64,000 nt of DNA, taken from NCBI RefSeq assembly GCF_000227135.1, contig NC_018254.1, positions 771,446-835,445 on the forward strand, in the 5' to 3' direction. Position numbers and translations under genes: made by a program. Positions 20,981-31,181 of the stretch are shown one piece after another. Position 1 is the stretch's first letter. Each line of letters begins with the position of its first letter. The DNA is from Leishmania donovani. Lineage: Eukaryota > Euglenozoa > Kinetoplastea > Trypanosomatida > Trypanosomatidae. Below the pieces are notes generated by a model that was not told the DNA's origin, ran no database searches, and saw only the letters and a list, made by a program, of their open reading frames with translations.

Positions 20981-21872
20981 GACGGAGGGTGGGGGAATCC
21001 TCGCCACGTATCACTAACGCACAATAAGAAGAATAAGAAAAGCAAGAATTCACTTTGGTGGGTGTGTGCGTATGCGTTTGCGTGTGAAGGTAATGGCGCG
21101 TGATGAGGGAGAGGCAAGACAACGAGCGGAGCGAGTGGAGTATGGTGATGGTTTGCTGTCACACGACACGGTGGATGGTAGGGGGATCCTGTTGATCAGC
21201 GATGCCAATGCTCGGCGGGATATGAATATCTGCCCTGAGATAGATGCGAGTAAAATAAAATATATAAGAAGATGCACAGCAGCTGCGTAGCGAGTGCAAG
21301 AGAGAGGGTGAAGATGAAGGTGACGGCCGAGGCGGGACTGGTGAAAGTGTGCTGGAGAAGCGCGATTCAAGATGGGTCAGGAACGGAAAATGTTGCCGAA
21401 AAGGGGGAAAGAGAGGAGGCCGTGAGGGAGAAAGTGAGATGGACACCATCACCGCTACTGGTCTAGCTCGCTACCGAAAAGAGCGTCGCCATTCAATGAA
21501 GGATGGAGATGCTCTGTGCAGCTGGACACAGCAGCAGCAGCAGTTGAACAGCGTGCACGCACATACAGAGTGCGAGAGGAGCCATCCCATACGTCTCACG
21601 ACGATCATGAGAAACCCTTTCCAAAGAGCGTGTCTTGATTCCTTTCCTGCCGAAGGGAGTGGGGAGAGTGAGACCGCCGACCAGCACGCACACCCACTCA
21701 CATGCCACAACAACGGTATCTAGATCAGCAAGGGGTCTAAAGAATGAAAAGCGTGTGTTAAGAACAGAGAGATGCAGCACGTCGAACCTTGCAGCTACCA
21801 CACCCATAGGCCCATCCGATCACGCAGCGACACACACACCAATAGAGAGAGAAAGTCCCGCGATGAGGTCAC
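20981..21872. other. Intergenic spacer between the UBL/coiled-coil gene and UNC119
   Basis: Contains the predicted UNC119 splice-acceptor region. Apart from that, no gene or structured feature was seen. Confidence 0.6.
21014..21055 (-). promoter_or_regulatory. Predicted polypyrimidine tract and trans-splice acceptor of UNC119
   Basis: On the minus strand a T/C-rich tract (TTCTTGCTTTTCTTATTCTT...) is followed by GTGCGTTAG, with the AG at 21014-21015, 34 nt before the chosen ATG. This is the standard arrangement for spliced-leader addition in trypanosomatids. It is a prediction from sequence only. Confidence 0.45.
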
Positions 21873-23561
21873 TTAGACCTCCGATATAACCTCCTCCTCG
21901 TTTATTGCCGACACGCCGTCGGAAGCACCCGTGGGGAAGTACGGTGCGTCGTGTGGAGCGCTGTAGGCGTGATCACGAGCTCGACCGTGATGCATGGCAG
22001 GAGAATTCCTCGTGATCGCATCCGGCGCGTCGCTCATAGCAATAGGTGGCTCCTGCAAACCGTGCTCACGGTCAATCAGCGAGCAAGATGTTGTGGCGTT
22101 GTGTGTCATCACCTGCTGCAGCTTTTCCAGCCTTTGCCGCTCGCGCGCAAGCTGCCGCTCCACCTCGGCCACTGCTTGGTCATACCGGGCCGACTCGAGC
22201 GTCAGCTCGTGCTGCCGGTGCTGCAGTGCGGTGAGGCGCTTTTGCCGCTCGGTGCGGAAGCGGTACTCCTCCATCTGCCATATGTAGTTCTGCTCATCCA
22301 GGATAGTCTCCAGTTCATCCGCGCGGATGACAGCGCTGCGTGCGGCCGGCGCAGACACATGTGGCGCTGATCCGTCATGCGGGCCAGGGGATACCGCCAG
22401 AGGGCGATACACCTGCTGTTGGTGCGGCGCGCGCTGCGATGGCGACGGATCGCAACTGGCTTGGTCACGGAAGACGGTGCGGCGGTCATCGTAGTGAGAG
22501 TAGTTGAGGCCAGCCGCGGGTTCTGCGTACGCTCCACAGTATTTCGCCGGCCCTGGTCGTGAAGTCAGTGACGGTGGCGCGTTCAGCGGAGACGGTGATG
22601 CGAGTGGGATGTGCGGCCGCTGCGGCATTAGAGGCGGTGGAGACGCTACTTCATAGGACCACTGCCGACGCAGATCAGACTGCGACGCCGACGGCCGAGC
22701 AAGAAGCCCCGTCGGTTGCGGCGACGACTGCGGATACGCGTACGGCTGGGAGGCAGCTTTAACGTAGCCTTGCGCACGACGAGATGAGCGTTGCGCAGGA
22801 GTTTGGGGCCGCGGGCTTTCCACGTCGCCGCTACCGCCGTTGGGCCAATTCCCAGACGGCAGGGACGATAACGTTGTGGCAGAGGTCCAAAGGGGCAGAC
22901 TGCTGTCGTTCGGCGCAGGATGACGCTGCTGCCGTAGTGGTTCGGTGCGCTGCTTGCACGCGATGTCATCGCCTGTGGTAGTTTGTCCCCGGACTCCACT
23001 CGACGCGAATGACGATGCGTTAACGAGGCGGTCAGGCGACGGTGCTCGGCGAGTCGACGCTGAGGCGGTGGACGCCCTCGATACAGGCGCGGAGCAGGCG
23101 CCACCCACTCTCCTCATGCCGCTGATGACCCCGGATCCCGGCCTGCTCCGCCACGGCAATTTGGGCGAAAGCGTGCCGGCGTCGGTTGACGAAGGCGGTG
23201 AGGACGCCCTTGCCATGGAGTCGCTTCCATCACAGCCTCCTCGCCCGTCGTCATCTTGCACATTCTCGGCTGTTTGCACGAGGTCGACAACATCCTCATC
23301 ACGCAGCCCAACAGCAGCGCCCACGGCAGCTGGCAAAAACGTCTGCCCATGCACGAAGAGCTGCTGCTCCGTCGGTGGTATGTGACTGATGCGCGCCAGA
23401 TGGTGGCGCAGCTGCTTGCCCGACAGTCGTTGCAAGTCGCCTTCAAAAACGAGATGGTACATGACACCAGCGGCAACGTTTCGCACACGCAGGGTGGTGC
23501 GCGGACGTGCCGCGTGGCGAACTCGATTGGATGATCGCTCAGGTGATCCGAAGTGCGCCAT
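21873..23561 (-). CDS. Hypothetical protein with an N-terminal ubiquitin-like region and a C-terminal coiled coil
   Basis: 562 aa. Residues about 22-95 (TTLRVRNVAAGVMYHLVFEG, then LSGKQLRHHLARISHIPPTE, QQLFVHGQTF, LRDEDVVDLV) have the spacing of a ubiquitin-like domain: beta hairpin, helix, 'QQLF..G..L' turn and final strand. Residues about 96-410 are Ser/Pro/Arg/Gln-rich and probably disordered. Residues about 413-485 form a predicted coiled coil (ADELETILDEQNYIWQMEEY, then RQKRLTALQHRQHELTLE and AEVERQLARERQRLEKLQQV). No enzyme motif is seen. The UBL call is from pattern only, so the function is unknown. The ATG at 23561 is the first in the ORF. Confidence 0.75.
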   Translation of the reverse strand: MAHFGSPERSSNRVRHAARPRTTLRVRNVAAGVMYHLVFEGDLQRLSGKQLRHHLARISHIPPTEQQLFVHGQTFLPAAVGAAVGLRDEDVVDLVQTAENVQDDDGRGGCDGSDSMARASSPPSSTDAGTLSPKLPWRSRPGSGVISGMRRVGGACSAPVSRASTASASTRRAPSPDRLVNASSFASSGVRGQTTTGDDIACKQRTEPLRQQRHPAPNDSSLPLWTSATTLSSLPSGNWPNGGSGDVESPRPQTPAQRSSRRAQGYVKAASQPYAYPQSSPQPTGLLARPSASQSDLRRQWSYEVASPPPLMPQRPHIPLASPSPLNAPPSLTSRPGPAKYCGAYAEPAAGLNYSHYDDRRTVFRDQASCDPSPSQRAPHQQQVYRPLAVSPGPHDGSAPHVSAPAARSAVIRADELETILDEQNYIWQMEEYRFRTERQKRLTALQHRQHELTLESARYDQAVAEVERQLARERQRLEKLQQVMTHNATTSCSLIDREHGLQEPPIAMSDAPDAITRNSPAMHHGRARDHAYSAPHDAPYFPTGASDGVSAINEEEVISEV

Positions 23562-26500
23562 TCCCTCAAAAGAAAGGGGCCGTGTCGCGCATTAAGATGC
23601 ACTGGCAGATAAGTCCTTCTCCCCCGCCCTATTTCCTTCCGCGGGGACGCGAAACAGCGAAAAACGCTGCCGATATGCAGAAACCACCGAATTCGGATAG
23701 CGAAAAGGTGGAAGAGGCGCGGCAAGATAGAACAGAGGTTAATGACTCTATGAAGCTTACGTGTGTGCGAGTGTGTGTGGGTGCTGCTCACCTACCACAC
23801 TGCTCGATGTCGGTGGCACAGCGCGGTGATGTGGATGACGGGCAAAGTGCGTGTGCGTGCGGGGCGTGAGAGACAACAGGAGAAAAGAGGGAGGAGGATG
23901 GGTTGGCGGAGAGAGGCGGCACACACACAAGCACACCTGCGCGCACACGTGAGCAGCAGCAACGGGGATGGTCAGTGCAGGCGTGCAATGAGCGATAGGA
24001 AGAAGAGCACAGGAAGGGGCACGCGCACACGAACACGCGATGGCGCCGTAGCGTGCTCACCGCGGCTCAGTGGAGGGGCACAGACACACATGCATGTGCG
24101 GGCATCACCCATCACAGCGCCAGAGAGAGAGAGCTGCGCACATAAGCGTAGGGTGCATACACGCCCGTGTGCATAGGCTACAAGAGGATGCAACGAGCAT
24201 GTCGTCTCTTGCCTGTTCCTGTGTGGTCATCTTCTTCGCATTCGGCTTCGTCGCTACAATCTCGAGCCTCGAGGCTCGCTCTCACGCTCTTTTATTGGTC
24301 CAATGTGTTTGTATGTGTACAGGTATGTAACCGTTGTTTACGAAGGCGGCAGGGGTGCGCCACGATACCTCCGCACAGCCTATTCACCAGCACCAACACA
24401 TACACAGAGAGAGACACGCGGAGGCGGCTGCTGTCCGAGCCAGAGGGCAGGGGCACGCAGCGCGAAGAGGCGCTCTGCTTCCTTTAATGTTAAGATGCCG
24501 TCGCTCGTGTGGCGCGACAACACAAAGAAAGAAGAAAAGAAGGCACAGGCATAAAAGGGCAGGAAGAAGCCTTATGTGTACAACATGGCTTTATCAGCGG
24601 CAGCAGCAGCAGCCAATGGCTCAGAGACGAAGAGGGGACAACGGCGAGAGAGTGCGCCGGACACAGAGCCGAGTTGAGTGGTGCGTCGCTCGAAATTTGA
24701 TGCGTGTGCGGGTCAAATGAAGGAGACGAAAAGGGAACAAGAAAATGAAAACAGAAAAGCGAGGGTGGAGCCCAGGAGCAGAGCCAGCACGTACAGGCCG
24801 AAAAGACAGCCACAGATGAGGGAGGGGAACATGCGTGTGAGAGAGAACGCGGGTTCGTCCCTCCCCCTCCCCCGCCATCCTCCACGCACGCCACCCGGGA
24901 GGATGAAATCTCTGGAGAAAAGAGAGCTGAGGAACAAAAAGAGATGGCAGAATGAAACTTAGTGAAAGGAACGAATATACTTGCTGCACCGCGTGCACGG
25001 CATCGCCAGCGCCGTCAGCGTCCGCAGCACTAGTAGCCCCCCCCCCCGCACGGCAAAAGCAAGAAAGCCAAAGAGCACGGAAGATAAGCGTTACCTACTC
25101 CACTTGCCATGAGCCACGAGAGCATGCGCATCGTTGTCCGTGCACCATTGTGTGGGGAAGAACGGGAGCGGATGTGTTTGCCGCTGGAGTGTCGAGCAGC
25201 ACGCGCACTGGTATAATGTGGGTTTGACGGCGTCTCTGTGTGTGTGTGTGTGTGTGTGTGTGTATGCAGTCTCCAGGGGAGAGGGGAGGGCACCCTGTGC
25301 CGACCTCCCCATCCTATCACGTGCTCCCCCCTTACTCTGCCTGCCCTCCCACTTCCCACGCTACACGAAAGCAGCACTCCTTCCGCAAGTGTGCAAGGGG
25401 AGCCGTACGCATGATCGGAAGCCTTATGCAAGCATAAAGAAAGGCGAAGCAGAGCCACACAGAGCTCACGACTACTCCTTCTCCTTCTTCGCCTCGAAGC
25501 TGTGCGGTGGTGTGCCGGCAGTTCGTCATCCTCTTGGCTTCACAGGGGTAGCGCCTCTCGCCTTCTTACTCTTGTTTAACGCACGATTGGCTATCTAACT
25601 GTAGAGAAAAACGCACGCACAGATACACGCATACTTACATGCATGCAATGCATGTCTTGGGCTTTCCTCCTATGCAAACAGCCTCCGCTGACTGCAGAAA
25701 CAAACACACGTGCACGTATGCCGTCATGCAGCCATCTGCGCGCGCTGTCTCTCCCTCTATCTCTGGCTTCCCGAGCTATTTCACTCCCCCCGCCAAGGCG
25801 CCTCTGGAGCCGCAACCCTCCGTTGACGGCGCGTCTGTCCGCCCTGCCTGGATGGCATCCCTCCCTCGCATTCCTTCACATCGGCATTTTCAAAGGGGAG
25901 AAAAATAGCAAGCGAAAAGTGCGCCGTGCTGCGCCGAACGTCAAACATGCTGGTAAGCGGTTGTGCAGCAACGTTGAAGTCGTCAACAACGGGCGCAGCC
26001 ACCACCACCCCCTCCCCGACTGTCCGCCCGCTGGTGCACATGAGCGTGCATTCGTGTGAGTGTGTGCGCCTGTCTGGCCTCGCGACTGCAACGGTTAGCA
26101 ATGGCTCAAGGCCCCCACGCCCACTGCGCGCATGGGCATCTCAAAGGACGTGGTGTTGGGGGGTCGCTGTTCTCCCCCATCCCCGTTCGCTGTTGCCCTG
26201 CAGATGCCATTTGCATCTGACGCAATACAGCGCATACAGCGAGAGAGGGACGGAGGAGAAGCAGCCACGTCCTGGAGCTCGCGCGCACGACAGCACGTGC
26301 ACGCGAACGTACGCAGCCGCACACACTCGCTCAGACACACAAACAACATCGGCAGAGAGCTCGAGAGAGATACACGCGGAGGTGCACACGGAGAACAAGG
26401 GGGTGGGGGACAACGCGAAAGCAACAGCGAGAGGGACAGAGAAGGGCCAACGCCAACGGTGGAAGAGACAGAAGGGTGGGGCTACGCAGGAGACAGAGTG

Positions 26501-26913
26501 TGCGTGAGAGAGAGAGATGGGCGGCCATAACGACGATGGACATTATTTGCCTCAAAACAAAAAGAAGAAACAGAAGGGTGAAAAGACACGCACGCACGCG
26601 CAGACGCAAGAAGAGGAAGGCGGGGCTTCTGGAGCAGCAGGCGCCTTCAAAGAGAACCGCAAAACGCAAACACGTCCGTCCCCCTCCCCCAACCAGACGA
26701 GCGTAAAAGGAGGGCACGCAGAGAGCAGCCGCAGCCGCAGCGTGCAACAACACAGCTTTCCAGCGACAACCGCAAATGAAAGGCACAGCCAAAAAGCCCA
26801 CAAAGAAAAGAGTCGGTGCTACTACGACTCTGGCGGTCGCCCCTAATCTGCGGAAAAGGAGCAGCACCACCAGCACACACATGGACACGCGAGAGCGCTG
26901 CCGTCAGCAGCTC
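23562..26913. other. Intergenic spacer between the D-lactate dehydrogenase-like and UBL/coiled-coil genes
   Basis: About 3.3 kb with no supported coding region; all ORFs are short and low complexity. It contains a (GT)n run at about 25236-25263, a C run at 25040-25049, and a 14-bp palindrome GAGCCTCGAGGCTC near 24264-24277. Confidence 0.6.
25236..25263. repeat. (GT)n microsatellite
   Basis: About 14 uninterrupted GT units. Confidence 0.95.
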
Positions 26914-28395
26914 TTACAGGTGTGCCGTCGGGTACAGACGCTGCTGGAACGGGTAGAATGCACCGGGGTTCATCAGATTGTCCCTGTCCAATGCAACCTT
27001 GATCGCCTCCTGTACATCGATGTGCGACTGGCCGTGCTCGCCTGTGACGAGGTGCACCTTGCCCACACCGATGCCGTGCTCACCAGAAGTTGTGCCGCCG
27101 AGCTCGATGGCACGCTTGATCATTTTTGTCTCCAACACCCGCAGCTCCGCTATCTCCTGCTTGTTAGAGAAGGGGATGACCAAGTGGAAGTTGCCGTCGC
27201 TGATGTGTGCGCAGATTAAGCACTTCTTGTTCGCCTTCGCAAACTCAGCCTCTGTGTACTCGATTATCTCCGTCAGCTTCGAAATCGGTACGCATACATC
27301 CGTTCCAAACACTTTCTCCGCCTTGCCGCGGCTGTGCATGGCAGAGAAATGGCACGTGCGGCGCGCGGTCCACACGTCGTCCATCTCCTTACCAGACCGC
27401 AAGTAGTGCATCACCTTTGCCTTTCCCACCTCCTTGAAGATCTTCTCCACGTACTGGTAGTCGCGCTTGATGTCACTCATCCCTTGGTCATTGCCGGTGA
27501 ACTCCAGCAGCACAATCGCCATCTCGGGCAGCGCCGTCTTGCAGTAGCTGTTCGTCGCCTCAACGATCCCTTTGTTCATCAGTTCGCACCGCAGCAGCGT
27601 CTGCGGCACACCGCGCTGCCGCAGCGCGACGACGGAGCGCACAGCATCACCTGTAGACTCGAAGGCGGCGTAGCCGCCAGCGGAGTACTTCGTCTCGGGG
27701 AACAGCCGGAAGCAAACCTCGCACACGATCCCAAGCGTGCCCTCACTGCCGATGTACAGCTGCGTCAGCTCCAGCCCAGAGGACGACTTCCGCACAGCCT
27801 GCCGCGTCTGCACAACGTCGCCGCGCGGCGTCACAACGCGTAGCGCGATCACGTTCTCGCGCGTCGTCCCGTAGCGCAGCGTTGACATCCCGCTCCCGGA
27901 CGTCGACACCATCCCGCCAACGGACGGGTCCGACGCGGGGTCAGGCCCGAACAGGAAGCCCCTCTCGCTCGCTGCGCGGTTCAGTGCCAGCTTCCTCACG
28001 CCAGCGCCAACCCATACACACGCGTTGTCGATGTCGAAGTTCATGCTGGTGAGTCCCACCGTGTCAATGACGACGCCGCCAGCGTAAGGGATGACGCCAC
28101 CCTCCACACCAGTGCCAGCGCCGCGGGGCGTCATGGGCACCTTGTGCGCCGCGCACACTTTCACCACTGCCACCACCTCCTCCACAGAGCTCGGGATTAC
28201 CGCAGCGGCAGGAAGCACATGCATGTGGTGCGACTCATCCTTGCTGTACAAATCAAGCATCTTCTCGCTCACCACCAGTTGCTTTTCAGGGTTCTTCAGC
28301 ACCTTGCGAAGCTCCGCGATGCACGTCGCATACTTCGCCTGCCGCTCCTCCAAGGTGCCCACATTGTACTCCGCCTGTTTCAGTGGGTACGTCAT
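26914..28395 (-). CDS. D-lactate dehydrogenase-like FAD-linked oxidase
   Basis: 493 aa. The N-terminal FAD-binding PCMH domain has the pyrophosphate-binding segment VPMTPRGAGTGVEGGVIPYA (86-105) and GPDPASDPSVGGMVSTSGSG (150-169), followed by LRYGTTRENVIALRVVTPRG and LYIGSEGTLGIV (213-224). The C-terminal FAD-oxidase domain ends with the diagnostic GTTSGEHGIGVGK and LMNPGAFYPF. This matches the DLD/GlcD family, which oxidises D-2-hydroxyacids such as D-lactate; the length is normal. The last three residues, AHL, fit a type 1 peroxisomal (glycosomal) targeting signal, and no clear mitochondrial presequence is seen. Glycosomal placement and a role in clearing D-lactate from the methylglyoxal pathway are inference. 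The exact substrate cannot be fixed from sequence. Confidence 0.9.
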   Translation of the reverse strand: MTYPLKQAEYNVGTLEERQAKYATCIAELRKVLKNPEKQLVVSEKMLDLYSKDESHHMHVLPAAAVIPSSVEEVVAVVKVCAAHKVPMTPRGAGTGVEGGVIPYAGGVVIDTVGLTSMNFDIDNACVWVGAGVRKLALNRAASERGFLFGPDPASDPSVGGMVSTSGSGMSTLRYGTTRENVIALRVVTPRGDVVQTRQAVRKSSSGLELTQLYIGSEGTLGIVCEVCFRLFPETKYSAGGYAAFESTGDAVRSVVALRQRGVPQTLLRCELMNKGIVEATNSYCKTALPEMAIVLLEFTGNDQGMSDIKRDYQYVEKIFKEVGKAKVMHYLRSGKEMDDVWTARRTCHFSAMHSRGKAEKVFGTDVCVPISKLTEIIEYTEAEFAKANKKCLICAHISDGNFHLVIPFSNKQEIAELRVLETKMIKRAIELGGTTSGEHGIGVGKVHLVTGEHGQSHIDVQEAIKVALDRDNLMNPGAFYPFQQRLYPTAHL

Positions 28396-28708
28396 GGTGA
28401 TGCACCGCAGGTGGATAGGAAGGGGAGAGAAATGAGGGGATCAACGGCTCTGTACGACGAGCTGCCAGTGCGCGCAGCCACGGCGTCTTTCAGCAAAATA
28501 TGTCAAGCGATAAACTGCGAAAGAACTGTTACGAGCTCGAGAAATATGATGCGTGCAACAGCAGCGTGTGGGGAGGGCGCTCTCCTCTATGAAAACAGGA
28601 AGTGGGGTTGGCGCGTGTGATTGGTGTGTATGCATGAGCAGCTGACGCCCATGCGGTGCCATAGAGGGGAAAGCGGAAGTGCAGAAAAGGCGATAGCAGT
28701 AGTTTTGT

Positions 28709-29101
28709 CAGCCTGCTTCAGCGCGGCCTCCGCCTCAACGTCGGCACGCCACCCGCGCCCCGCAGGCCGCCACCGGGTGCACCCCCTCGGGGTCGCATAA
28801 AGGCTCCCCGCCAGCAGGCAGCGAGCACCGGGTGGCGTGCGCGCGCGCCGCGCCCACGCCCCCGCCACCGCGCCGGCGGGACACGCGCNNNNNNNNNNNN
28901 NNNNNNNNNNNNNNNNNNNNNNNNNNNNNNNNNNNNNNNNNNNNNNNNNNNNNNNNNNNNNNNNCAGGGGTAGGGGTGGGGGGCTGCCTGACTTTCGCCA
29001 CAGAGTGGGGGAGGGGGAGGTACGGGACCGTGAGACGCCACGCACGGAGGTGTCTGGCATCACCAGGGACGCTATCCAGGATTACGAAGAAAACAAAAAA
29101 T
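28709..29101 (+). mobile_element. SIDER-like retroposon, copy A, with probable target-site duplication
   Basis: The + strand starts CCTGCTTCAGCGCGGCCTCC then GCCTCAACGTCGGC. This resembles the 5' signature shared by ingi/L1Tc elements as I recall it (CCTGGCTCAGCCGGCC, then CCTCAACGTGG). It ends in an A-rich tail (gaagaaaacaaaaaat). It is flanked by a direct repeat: 28684-28706 and 29102-29124 match at 20 of 23 positions, the first 11 (gaaaaggcgat) perfectly, which looks like an aged target-site duplication. Compared with the other copies it lacks about 150 bp near the 5' end. It is interrupted by the gap at 28889-28964 and lies antisense to the gene array. Confidence 0.65.
28889..28964. other. 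Assembly gap (76 N)
   Basis: Run of N inside SIDER-like copy A. Confidence 1.
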
Positions 29102-29849
29102 GAAAAGGCGATGGCTGTAGTCTTCCACTCGCCCGGCCGCCAACGCAGCTCTCACCCACCCACGCAGCGCACTCAGCAAGCGCCGTGTAGCCATGCCCAC
29201 TCGCACCAGTTGCGGGCTCCCGCATGAGCCCTCTGCAGAAGACGGCAAGGATAACAGGATGAGGAGGGCGCACAGAGCTCGGCAAGGAGAGCGACGGACA
29301 AAGAGGCGCACACAAAACGCGACACCCCCACAACAGCAAGCGGAAAGGAAGATGCACGCACGAGGGAGGGAGGGGGGATCAACAGAGGGGGAGGTCGGCG
29401 GCAGCGGCAGAGACAGGGGAGAGCTACAGGGAGAGAGGCGAAGGACGAAGGAAGGGGAGGGGCGCGCAGAGACGGGGAGAGACAAATGTATGTATGCATA
29501 GCAGCATGCGAAGGATGCACAAACAATTCAAGCAAACGACGGAGAGCAGGTAGGCGGCGAGCGAGGCGTGGGGGGCGCCGGCAGCTGACCTCATGAGCGG
29601 GGGTGGGGAGGAGCGGAAAGAAATGCGGACAAAACAGAGGCAAAGAGAGGTGCGACGGGAGAACAAGAGATGGGGGGAGGAAGCCATGAGGGTCACGGTC
29701 ATACACAGGCACACAGATATCCGCGTGTGCACAGAAAGGGGGAGGACAACATATTAGCCGCACCGACATGCAAGTAAACAGGAAGACAGGCAACGCAACA
29801 AGAGCAGGAAAACAAAAACGCTTCGATGTGAGCACCGCATTCGCTTCTC

Positions 29850-30043
29850 AGCGCGGCCATTTGCCGCCATGGAGCATGAGCCCAGCCACCCCCACCACCA
29901 CTCTGGCCCCCGGCCCGGCCGCACAGGACCGTCATCGCGCGGCGCGAAGCAGCGGGACACACACGCCTCCCCGCAATGCGCCGCCACAGTCGCCGGGGCG
30001 CGGCCTCCGCCTCAACGTCGGCACACCACCCGCGCCCCGCCCG
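29850..30043 (+). mobile_element. Left part of SIDER-like copy B, repeated after the gap
   Basis: Identical to 30221-30414. It is most likely the same locus assembled twice: 29772-30043 and 30143-30414 are the same 272 bases. Confidence 0.6.
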
Positions 30044-30142
30044 NNNNNNNNNNNNNNNNNNNNNNNNNNNNNNNNNNNNNNNNNNNNNNNNNNNNNNNNN
30101 NNNNNNNNNNNNNNNNNNNNNNNNNNNNNNNNNNNNNNNNNN
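30044..30142. other. Assembly gap (99 N), probably spurious
   Basis: The 272 bases before the gap (29772-30043) are the same as the 272 bases after it (30143-30414), so the two contig ends probably overlap. Confidence 0.95.
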
Positions 30143-30220
30143 AAGTAAACAGGAAGACAGGCAACGCAACAAGAGCAGGAAAACAAAAACGCTTCGATGT
30201 GAGCACCGCATTCGCTTCTC

Positions 30221-30770
30221 AGCGCGGCCATTTGCCGCCATGGAGCATGAGCCCAGCCACCCCCACCACCACTCTGGCCCCCGGCCCGGCCGCACAGGAC
30301 CGTCATCGCGCGGCGCGAAGCAGCGGGACACACACGCCTCCCCGCAATGCGCCGCCACAGTCGCCGGGGCGCGGCCTCCGCCTCAACGTCGGCACACCAC
30401 CCGCGCCCCGCCCGCCGCCACCGGGTGCACCCCCTCGGGGTCGCATAAAGGCTCCCCGCCAGCAGGCAGCGAGCACCGGGTGGCGTGCGCGCGAGCCGCG
30501 CTGACGCTCGGCCCATCGCGCGGACGGCACAAGCGCCTTCACAGTCGCCGGCCGCTCCAGCAACACGCCGTCCAGGGCCTGGCTGCGGACAGGAGTCGCG
30601 CTGGCCTCCCCTGTGGGGTAGGCACCTGACCCTGTCACCACCGGAAGCGGCTCGGCACTGGCAGGGGTAGGGGTGGGGGGCTGCCTGACTTTCGCCACAG
30701 AGTGGGGGAGGGGGAGGTACGGGACCGTGAGACGCCACGCACGGAGGTGTGTGCCCCCATCATCAGCGAG
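30221..30770 (+). mobile_element. SIDER-like retroposon, copy B (most complete copy)
   Basis: About 550 bp without gaps, the length reported for Leishmania SIDERs. It starts AGCGCGGCCATTTGCCGCCA and has a second signature-like stretch (GGGGCGCGGCCTCCGCCTCA followed by ACGTCGGC) at about 30365-30394. It ends with GGTGTGTGCCCCCATCATCA and an A-rich stretch (gaacaaagaaacaaagac). Two signature-like blocks near the 5' end suit SIDER2. It lies on the + strand, antisense to transcription, in the presumed 3' UTR/spacer of the aminotransferase. Confidence 0.6.
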
Positions 30771-30787
30771 AACAAAGAAACAAAGAC

Positions 30788-31181
30788 CTTCACAGTCGCC
30801 GGCCGCTCCAGCANNNNNNNNNNNNNNNNNNNNNNNNNNNNNNNNNNNNNNNNNNNNNNNNNNNNNNNNNNNNNNNNNNNNNNNNNNNNNNNNNNNNNNN
30901 NNNNNNNNNNNNCGCGCTGACGCTCGGCCCATCGCGCGGACGGCACAAGCGCCTTCACAGTCGCCGGCCGCTCCAGCAGCACGCCGTCCAGGGCCTGGCT
31001 GCGGACAGGAGTCGCGCTGGCCTCCCCTGTGGGGTAGGCACCTGACCCTGTCACCACCGGAAGCGGCTCGGCACTGGCAGGGGTAGGGGTGGGGGGCTGC
31101 CTGACTTTCGCCACAGAGTGGGGGAGGGGGAGGTACGGGACCGTGAGACGCCACGCACGGAGGTGTCTGGCATCACCAGGG
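30788..31181 (+). mobile_element. SIDER-like retroposon, copy C (partial, interrupted by a gap)
   Basis: A 26-bp fragment at 30788-30813 reappears at about 30953-30978. After the gap the copy runs from 30913 to the 3' end at about 31181. Its 3' flank (acgctatccaggattacgaa and on, to about 31206) is shared with copy A, so A and C are related by duplication or conversion rather than by two independent insertions. Confidence 0.55.
30814..30912. other. Assembly gap (99 N)
   Basis: Lies within SIDER-like sequence. Only 26 bases are shared by the two contig ends, so a misjoin of two repeat copies is possible. Confidence 1.

Noticed and set aside
20981..21007. N-terminal extension of UNC119 (ARIPPPSV).
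   Set aside because: Its first codon is GTG, not ATG, and it begins only a few bases after the predicted splice acceptor.
29932..30738. Long minus-strand ORFs through the repeats (for example a 268-codon frame rich in Arg, Gly and Ala).
   Set aside because: They are open only because the repeat is very GC-rich and the Ns contain no stops. The same frames recur at every repeat copy and show no domain.
28709..31181. Reading the SIDER-like repeats on the minus strand, where CCCTGGTGATGCCAGACACC also resembles part of the L1Tc/ingi signature.
   Set aside because: In that orientation the A-rich tail and the target-site duplication of copy A would be on the wrong side. The + strand reading explains signature, tail and duplication together.
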